Translations under genes and position numbers: made by a program
Shown here: in pieces, positions 57,078 to 64,000 of the stretch
How positions within the stretch are numbered: the stretch's first letter is position 1
Layout: each line of letters opens with the position of its first letter
The notes under the pieces: model-generated
The model's database searches: none
Seen by the model: only the letters and a program-made list of their open reading frames with translations
Told to the model about the DNA's origin: nothing
Assembly (NCBI GenBank): GCA_949825065.1
Contig: OX463838.1
Span: forward strand, 3,016,251-3,080,250
Direction: 5' to 3'
DNA length: 64,000 nt
Source of the DNA: Odontocerum albicorne
Taxonomy: Eukaryota > Arthropoda > Insecta > Trichoptera > Odontoceridae

Positions 57078-58002
57078 TGAGGGTCATCCAGAAAGTGAAG
57101 TTACAACATTTTTGTAGGATCGAAAAATGCTTGTATTTAATTGAAATTCACAGAATACTTCATAAATATATTAAACTATTTTTCCACGTAATTGCCGTCG
57201 AGATCGAGACATTTCTGTAGTCGGGGCACCAGCTTTTGTATGCCAGTGTCATAGACCTCCGCCGCAAGCTCTTTCATCCACTTCTTCATAGCTTCCTCGA
57301 CCTTTTGATCGTTGGAAAATTGTTGGGGTGTAGTGACACACCCATGTCTCATCCTCCGTCACGATAGAGTCCAGAAAAGCTTCTCCCTCCTGTGCAAAAC
57401 GATCCAAAAATTCACGCGCGGTGGTCATTCGATTTTGATGGTGCTCCGGTGTGAGCATTCTGGGCACCCATCTCGCACACAACTTCTTGTAACCAAGTTT
57501 TTCCGACACAATATCACCAAAGAGACTTCGAGAAATGTCAGAAAATTCTTCGTGAAGGTCGTCAAGTGTCACGCGGCGGCCATTTCGCACTTGTTCTTCA
57601 ATTTTTTGCACAAGTTCGTCAGAAATCACTGCCTTGCCTCGTCGTGAGTATCAGTACGGCCTTCTCTGAACAATCTAACCCACTTCGTGACATGTTGTCG
57701 ACTCATCACATCACTACCATAAACTTCCATGAGCTTCCGATGGATTTCGCGACGGTGTTGTTCTGCAAAGTCAAAAAACGGATGACCGCGCGGATCTCGC
57801 ACGGACGAGAGGTGGCGGGAGCGTGCGACGACCTCTCCATCGGAAAAATTTACTATGACTGAACAAAATGGCCGGCAAACACGCGGGACCAAACAAACTG
57901 ACCGTTAGGATCCCCCCTATATGCCAGGTGTGCCAACTTTGAAACAAAAAAAATCCCGTGGCCTCAGGAGCCTTTGTAACTTTAGTTTCTGGATAGCCCT
58001 CG
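57078..58002 (-). mobile_element. mariner element, internally deleted
   Basis: A 925-bp element with inverted termini TGAGGGTCATCCAGAAAGTG and CGAGGGCTATCCAGAAACTA, flanked by TA (57076-57077 and 58003-58004). The usual length is about 1.3 kb. The missing part removes most of the catalytic domain of the transposase. It lies in reverse orientation in the drm intron. Confidence 0.93.
57180..57892 (-). pseudogene. mariner transposase pseudogene
   Basis: In minus-strand order, the DNA-binding part contains RREIHRKLMEVYGSDVMSRQ, HVTKWVRLFREGRTDTHDEA. A small deletion with frameshift follows at about 57628, then VISDELVQKIEEQVRNGRRV, SRSLFGDIVSEKLGYKKLCA, RWVPRMLTPEHHQNRM and TEDETWVCHYTP. Here the first catalytic D (TEDETW) is present. 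Directly after HYTP the sequence jumps, in another frame, to FSNDQKVEEAMKKWMKELAA and IQKLVPRLQKCLDLDGNYVE, the C-terminal tail. The second and third catalytic aspartates are therefore deleted. Family length is about 345 residues; about 235 remain. Confidence 0.92.
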
Positions 58003-58004
58003 TA

Positions 58005-60130
58005 TTTAATTAACAAATAATAAAGGGTGAATTCAATTGAAATACTAAAAAAATCTTTAATGTTTAAAATAATATTTAATGTGAAATTGATTGTATTGTA
58101 TATTTTGCATGATTTACACGTTAATACGAACTTTTTTAAAAAAAGTTTTTCAATGATGTGTGTTGTAAATATGGTAGGCATTACGAACCAAGGCCGTCTT
58201 TTTAATTTGGGACGATTATCTTACAATAATCTTCGCTGAAACAAAAACCTTAAATTACTCAACTTTATAATCTGGAGGCTGACCTTTTGAAAGTGAAACT
58301 GAGCGTCATAAATGTCGAAATAAATCCAACATTATTATTACAAGTAGCAAGCAAGCAAGCAAACATAACTTACTTATGAGTACGGACATAAATACACACT
58401 TGCATAGTCAAATTCTGTATCCCTGTTTAATTTTATTTCTTTGCATTGTTTGAATTTATATTTTTCTATTGATTCACTAACATTTTGTGTAAAAATATGA
58501 TTTTGAGTTAATAATATACACGATGTTTGGCCCCTTTATATAATTCAATTGTGAAATGTAAAATGTTTAAATTAGTTTTTCATGAATTAATAATTGGTGG
58601 ATCAATGGTATATATGTGCATAAAATTACATTAATTCCTCTAATGAAGTTTTGTGAGTTTAATTAATGAGCTTGTTTAGTGATTTATCAATCACTTAGAG
58701 TCGTAGTGACTTTTGTGAGAAGTTGAAATTATCTTTTATTTGAAGATAAAAAATATAATATAAACGTCGAATATGTGATAATTAAATTTTCTTCTAACAA
58801 TAACCAAAATATGTTTTTTCAGACATTTTTCTCTCTCATATAGCAGTCTATCCATTTGACTGCTGATATATAAGAAAGAACTTAGTATTTTCTTTATTAA
58901 AATATTAACATAACTAAATAAGTTAAAGTTTTTCAGATTTGTATTTATATAAAAAAAAAACCCTCTTTAAAAATACTTACCCACGTAATTCTATGTATAG
59001 TAAAAATGTCAACCAAATCAACTAAATTGGACCTCCAAAGGTTCTTAAATTGCTTACTTATATAAACATGATTTAATGAAGTAATGTTCAATTGTCGGAA
59101 TATTGCCTTATGGCAATTCCTTTCGATCAACCAGATTGCTTTTGTGCCTTTACTTTTGAGATCGGTCCTTTGCGACTGCCTCCGGTGGTATGACTGTTGT
59201 CATCAGAAAGACTTTTCCACTTGCCTGTTGTAGATGTAGTCAGTGCTTGTGGCGGTGAAGGGAAGGGGGAGTCCACCATCCTCGATCCCTAGCAGCGGTC
59301 TCTCTCTAACACATAGAGTAAGAACTACATTTTATTCTCTTTTATTTTCTACGATCGGTTGCGGAACTTGTGACGAAATTTATCTACTTTAAACCATAAA
59401 ATAAATTATCCAATTTATTTGTTGATAATATAAGAATTTAACAATGCATCAATACCATACAATGATTTTTTTTTTAAATTACTTTAAATTGACAAACATG
59501 ACACTCGTATTAGAAATAGAAAATATGTTTCATTAACGATTTTTTTTTCAAATAATTTGATGCTTTTGCAATCTTGATTCTGATTAATATATTAGCAATT
59601 TTGTTGAATATATAAATTGCGAAATAAAAAAGATACAGTTCTTCATAGTTCCGCTTCCGACAATATCACTTTATTAATCATTAACGACAGTAAAATTGAT
59701 GGAAATGCACTACTCCTTGAATTTTTAGAATTAAGTCCATAACGGTTCGGTTATTTGGTAAAGTTTACACATTTGGCTCTCAAAATTCTACTAAAAAGTT
59801 GTCGGATAAATCTTCATTCGGTTTCTTTGGTGCATCCCTGCTAATTAATGCTTGGAGTGGAAAATTTGGATTTCTTTTTTTTTTTCAAAATTTATAATTA
59901 CTCGCAAAGGATTACCACCAGTGACTCCAATCTGCGTATTTTCTACTATTCAAGAACACCGTATAATTTCGAACTCTGTATCTAAAAAAAATAAGATATT
60001 TAAAGATTTAGACATCTTTTGATATTTTGTTTCAAAAAATGATATTTCAGAGAGAAAATCGAACAATATATTCTGGTTGACTGTCATAAAAATTGTATTT
60101 CTAGTATAATTTATATTATAAATTGTATTC
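58005..60130. other. AT-rich intron sequence with one GC-richer patch
   Basis: No exon is seen. A tract of (AAGC)n lies near 58347-58364. 59095-59310 is less AT-rich, starting with the 'attgccttatggcaattcc' SINE-tail text and followed by non-repetitive DNA. Confidence 0.4.
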
Positions 60131-60149
60131 AATTTAAACTGCAGTGTAT

Positions 60150-60400
60150 TTGACAGGATTCAATAAGGTCTTTTGGATTTTTGCAAAGTTGACTATGAAA
60201 AAGCTCTGAAGATGGAAACTGCAAACTTTTCGAAAAGTCGGCATTATAAACCAAAACATGTAGTACAACACTTCAAAAGACCTTATACGAGTGATAAGAA
60301 AAACTGCGAAAGCTTCAAAACAGTTCATTCGGAGTTTGTGGAACTCTATATTAATACGTTGAAATTTACTTTGTAAATTCCATCGATCATACAAGTGGAA
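60150..60400 (+). mobile_element. Penelope-like terminal fragment (second family)
   Basis: A hammerhead-like motif (60203-60242) is embedded in a segment whose downstream part ('gaccttatacgagtgataag', 'aactgcgaaagcttcaaaac') recurs in decayed form at 62485-62650. The inverted pair 'aaggtctttt' / 'aaaagacctt' brackets 60167-60286. Short opposing frames of 67 and 86 codons have no protein match I recognise. Confidence 0.4.
60203..60242 (+). ncRNA. Hammerhead-like ribozyme motif in the drm intron
   Basis: The order is GCU, CUGAAGA (60206-60212), U, helix II GGAAA...UUUUC (60214-60218 with 60227-60231), GAAA (60232-60235), AG, UC, then GGC. Helix I would be GCU/GGC (3 bp, one G-U), helix III a single A-U closing AG, with cleavage after C at 60239. 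This follows the minimal type I plan of Penelope-like elements. It lies about 315 nt upstream of the candidate drm exon 2, in the sense direction. Activity is not shown. Confidence 0.4.
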
Positions 60401-60555
60401 TTTGTAACGTAAATTTTATCATAAGTACTGTCACATAAAAGAGTGGTGAATTATGAACCAATACCGCTAGTGTTAAAATGTAGAATCTTTGATAATAATA
60501 TTATATGAAACATTATCAAGAACAATTTTTACTAATTAATTTTTCTTTCCAACAG

Positions 60556-60613
60556 GTCAATTCACAGTTCACCTTCAAAGGATAGCGGTTACAATTCATA
60601 TTCAAGATATTGA
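60556..60613 (+). CDS. drm: drumstick, candidate last coding exon
   Basis: Follows TTTTTCTTTCCAACAG, a good acceptor. The first base completes codon 74 (AG|G, Arg). It then reads SIHSSPSKDSGYNSYSRY and a TGA stop at 60611-60613. Joined to exon 1, finger 2 becomes C57-x2-C60-x12-H73-x3-H77, so the missing last zinc ligand is supplied exactly. HR-IHS is also what other odd-family members have at this point. The total of 92 residues is close to the roughly 80-residue fly Drumstick as I remember it. Against it: the codons are AT-rich, the exon is tiny, and the Ser/Tyr-rich tail is unknown to me. An AATAAA lies at 60752-60757. A different 3' exon inside or beyond the window remains possible. Confidence 0.6.
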
Positions 60614-61960
60614 TCATACTTAACTACACGCACTTGCAAATTATTTATTTTATTTAAAGAAATACATATATTAATAATATATTCCTTTATTAACATGAAT
60701 CTAACAGTATTATCAAACTTTAGATAGAATTTAATTTAATTTCCAGAGTACAATAAATTATCCTACATGGATAAAATGATGGCCAGATAATAAAACCAAT
60801 AAGTATTACGATGTTATATTATGAATTATGTATACTGCGAGGTGGAATATGGTACTAAGTGACGACGAACTGTGTTTTTTTTTAATGTTGCTTATAGACT
60901 TTTGCTAGGGAGCTGTTTCATCACAAGAACTTTATAAGGGGATTGACTAACTTTCGAGTGAATATTCATTTTCACTTATTTAGAAAATTTGACGCAAAAT
61001 CTGAAATAAAATTTTGACTTTTAATCCATACATATTATGTGTTAACGAAAATATACTTAAATATTTGATTTATGACTTGGATTGAATGAGTTGATTAAGG
61101 AAACTTGAGGTAGAACAATTCTTCAAATGAAAGTGATGCCCTCTAATTGATTAGGAATAAAAAGGGAGCTGCAAAAATGGTGCAAATTGAATAAAATGTA
61201 CTTTTTTTTTTTAATTCAAGTACATTTTAACTTAATTTGCTTTTTTTTAGTCAAGTTCGAATGGAATTAAATTTATGTAATATGTTACCGGAATATTTAG
61301 TTCTGCATTAAAGGCTAATATTAAAAGTCAAAATTTTATTTCATTTTGTAAGTCTGATGGAATGCCATAAATTGTGATCTTCAAGCAACTAAGTGAAGTT
61401 ATAGTTATTGTAACTTCTATTTTAAATATATTATATTTTGGTCTATTTTTTTATTGTGGTAGAGATATATTCCTAAAGGCAATATTAACATAGGATTTAT
61501 TTTTGTTACTATTCAGAATCATAAAAATAAGCAAAGAATTAAATAAAGAACGACAGTTAAAAACACTTCTAATTAAACATATCCTTAAAGATATTTTACG
61601 CATATTTCAATATCTTTTTAATTTTGAAAACCTTTTTTAATACCCATGTAAGTTATCCTTCAATGGACCAACTCCAATGGCTATAGAACTGTTTCAAGGT
61701 TTAGCCTCCTCGAAAATGCCTCTTCCCTCATTACCTTTTTCATCAAAGTTCTGTTTGGATTTTCCGAGTGGTCTGCTTCCTTAAAGCCTATCCTCGAAAA
61801 TGTCGTTAAATTAATGGTAAGACTTGTGCGTGACATACAATTACATTGCGAATTAGTGCCAAATGATAAAACATCATACTGCTTATTTATGGGACACAGA
61901 AAACAATTCTTTATGTGGCTTCTACTTAACCCGGTTCAATTAACAGATGTGTTGAATAAT
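60614..61960. other. Possible drm 3' UTR and AT-rich DNA
   Basis: If exon 2 is right, the 3' UTR starts here; AATAAA at 60752 is the nearest consensus poly(A) signal. No other gene is seen. Confidence 0.35.
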
Positions 61961-61964
61961 AAAC

Positions 61965-62420
61965 AATAGCTTTCGAAATGCTGTACCGCATGGTTTGGCA
62001 TATCAAGCCGATGCTTCTAAAATATTGCAGCTGTCATTTCCATGACTTGATTGTAATCTACTTGTCATGGTCTTAATCTCTGGCCATGGGAACTTCAATG
62101 ACGAATTTGTTAAAACTTCAATCTTGTCTTTTCGACCTGTTGTCATTTTTACGACCATCTGGATCAATCTGCTGCTACATGTTGTGATATTGTTATGAAA
62201 ATCCGCTTTATAAGCGTATTTACCGCACTGCCAGTCATTTTCTTCTCCCGTGACGTCAGACCTCCCTCGGGCGTCCCTCCTGTTTTTTTTTACACTGAGT
62301 TGAGTCAACATCGGATAATGAAACTATTTGGGCAGTTCTTTCTTCGTCACTGCGTCATGTAGCGCTCTAAAAAAAATGAGAGTTCGATCTTCTAGGGTAG
62401 ATCACGCTGGATGGGGACTT
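61965..62420. other. Less AT-rich non-coding patch
   Basis: Contains TGACGTCA at 62251-62258 and a 102-codon minus frame (62003-62311) that lacks any domain, signal peptide or codon bias. It could be regulatory. I do not call a gene. Confidence 0.3.
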
Positions 62421-62484
62421 ATTTTGTCCAACATAACAACATGGGTAAGGGCGAGATCGAACTGAACTGAACATAACTCGAAAA

Positions 62485-62650
62485 TACCTTATACTACTGA
62501 CACGAAAAACCGTGAAAGCCTTAATACAGAACGTTACAGTTCTGAAAAATGACGCAAATTATTCTGTGAAATGGTAACCGTTATATCAAAACACTTTAAG
62601 GGCATACTAATTAAATACATTAAAACTTTGAAATATACTTGAATACATTT
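62485..62650 (+). repeat. Decayed copy of the 60260-60375 repeat
   Basis: Shares 'accttata-tactgacacgaa', 'ccgtgaaagccttaatacag' and the 'attaaaactttgaaatatac' end with the segment downstream of the intron hammerhead-like motif. Confidence 0.4.
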
Positions 62651-64000
62651 TTAAAAAATATTACGATTTATATAAAGGCACACGTGAATTCCAATAGTAA
62701 TGTGAAATGTACATTTTTCAATTAAAAAGAAAATAGAATAACTTACCTTAATTTAAATTAGTTTGACATGATCTAAAAACGCTACATTTGTGATAAATAT
62801 TCTTTTGTGATTGAAATATTGAGTTTTAAAAAAATGAATGTTTTTGTTGAGAAGTGTTTTTGACTGTTGAATCTAATTGCTTTTATAAGATTTATTTATA
62901 TTTTCATAATAAAGATTTTTACATTTTAGTTACACAATGCATTCTTGTAAATAAAAAAAAGTATATATTTAATGCTTAATTAGTTTTAAGGATAAGAACT
63001 GCATTTGCAAAATTCCACTTTTCGGCGAAGAAGCAATGAAAAACAAATTTATAATAAGTCTATTTCGATTGTCACAATGAATCGAAGGGGTGAAAAAAAT
63101 TAATATTAATTTTATATAAAAAAAAGTTTTCAAAGCTTTAAAATATATTTTGGAAATTTTATAATGGAGAAATGAATAATTATGTGTAAAATGTATCAAA
63201 TATAATTCAAATATAAATAAAAAGTTTGAGAACCTTTGAAATATTACGAGTTTTATATTTTTGAACAATGAATCTTGCCTTTTGTATTCTTGCCAATTAA
63301 AATATTTAATTAAATAATTTAACAATTTTCAGTTATAATTATTATATTGCCGATTTTTTTTAATTGCACACAAGAATGTACTACTAATTTATAAGAATAT
63401 TGATAGTTGCATAAAACAGAAAATAATATTTTTATATTTATTTTTTTATATACCATTTATGGTTTTTTATGTAAATGTTAAATACAAATCAATGAAGATT
63501 TTTTTCTTATTGCAAACAACTTTCAAGCAGTTTTCCGATTGTTTAGTTCATTTCAGGAACATTTTCTTTTGTAATCTCTACCTTGAAAATTAATTTTCAA
63601 TTTTAAAATACCTTTTGTTTTCCGCAGTTGGTACTTGGATATTGATTGAAGATGACTTGAATATTTCGTAACGAAAAATAATAAATGATGTTGAAATGAT
63701 AGAAGGCTTTATATACGCAAATCTAGTCCTTCATTTTGGTTTCAAATGTTTGTAAAAATAACGGATATTACATTTTGGTTTCAAATGTTTGTAAAAATTA
63801 TTATCAAGCGGAAGTTGCAACACTTGACGAAATTCAAATATATTTTTTCTTATTTTTTATTTACATACACGTAATTTTTTTGATTGAAGAGGATATTTAT
63901 GTTCTTTATTAAAAAAAAAATATTAACATCAAGCAGTTAATTTTAAGATGGACAGAATAATACTTTTTTAAGATAACTTACTTTTAAGTTCAGATATTTT
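62651..64000. other. AT-rich non-coding stretch
   Basis: No gene is supported; the 118-codon minus frame (62969-63325) is low-complexity and motif-free. A direct duplication of CATTTTGGTTTCAAATGTTT occurs at 63733 and 63772 (39-bp step). Confidence 0.45.

Larger units (their letters stand above)
52046..60555 (+). other. drm: Probable drm intron, 8.5 kb
   Basis: GT donor GTTGGT at 52046 and AG acceptor at 60554-60555 preceded by TTTTTCTTTCC. It holds several transposable elements (52424, 53262, 55784, 57078), a tandem repeat (53461), a SINE, a non-repetitive less AT-rich block (54150-54930) and a hammerhead-like motif (60203-60242). No other exon with zinc-finger coding potential is visible inside. 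Confidence 0.6.

Noticed and set aside
57312..57862. Plus-strand frames of 98-111 codons across the mariner element
   Set aside because: They are antisense to the transposase pseudogene.
62003..62311. 102-codon minus-strand open frame next to drm
   Set aside because: No recognisable domain, no start context or codon preference; kept only as a possible regulatory patch.
62969..63325. 118-codon minus-strand open frame
   Set aside because: Very AT-rich, low-complexity translation, no motif.

Overview
This window is AT-rich (roughly 30% GC by eye) animal DNA, almost certainly from an insect. It holds one recognisable host gene and a dense layer of decayed transposons. The insect call rests on an odd-skipped-family zinc-finger exon of the drumstick type, mariner, piggyBac-like, hAT-like and Penelope-like repeats, and tRNA-derived SINEs. 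The non-LTR retrotransposon remnants resemble ones I know from moths, so Lepidoptera is my best guess, but the order is not proven. No bacterial-style operons, rRNA genes or intact tRNA genes are visible.

The gene is a drumstick (drm) orthologue on the + strand. Its first coding exon lies at 51825-52045. It encodes finger 1 and most of finger 2, and stops at a GT donor inside the second finger. A candidate final exon lies 8.5 kb downstream at 60556-60613. In the right phase it restores the last histidine of finger 2 and then ends, giving a 92-residue protein. The roughly 8.5 kb intron holds a mariner deletion derivative, a Penelope-like repeat remnant, a small TIR element with four internal motif copies, a hammerhead-like fold close to exon 2, and a less AT-rich block (about 54150-54930) that is the best enhancer candidate. 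A GC-rich 5' UTR/promoter block sits at 51280-51824.

The 51 kb upstream of drm is non-coding. It contains: 1-5.2 kb, a deleted Tc1/mariner-superfamily element, two piggyBac-like MITEs and a hAT MITE; 5.2-9.2 kb, AT-rich unique DNA; 9.2-20.2 kb, non-LTR, hAT, TIR and foldback elements and a piggyBac-like element with long inverted ends; 22.2-38 kb, many 3'-truncated non-LTR relics, SINEs and large palindromes; 38.7-39.9 kb, a 41-bp minisatellite invaded by a foldback element; 40-50.5 kb, further non-LTR relics, a mariner-derived foldback and a second piggyBac-like MITE.

The most interesting signal is a family of at least nine foldback repeats. They share a Penelope-like-element terminal unit with an almost textbook minimal type I hammerhead ribozyme (CUGAAGA core, 5-bp helix II with GAAA loop, GAAA, tiny helix III, UA cleavage site, CCC/GGG helix I). 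In the palindromic copies the motif is present on both strands. Separately, several unrelated families here occur as symmetric foldback versions built by duplicating one end, which may point to a shared process. GC-rich islands far upstream (11.0, 16.4 and 21.3 kb) are possible long-range regulatory elements. All regulatory and ribozyme statements are inferences from sequence alone.
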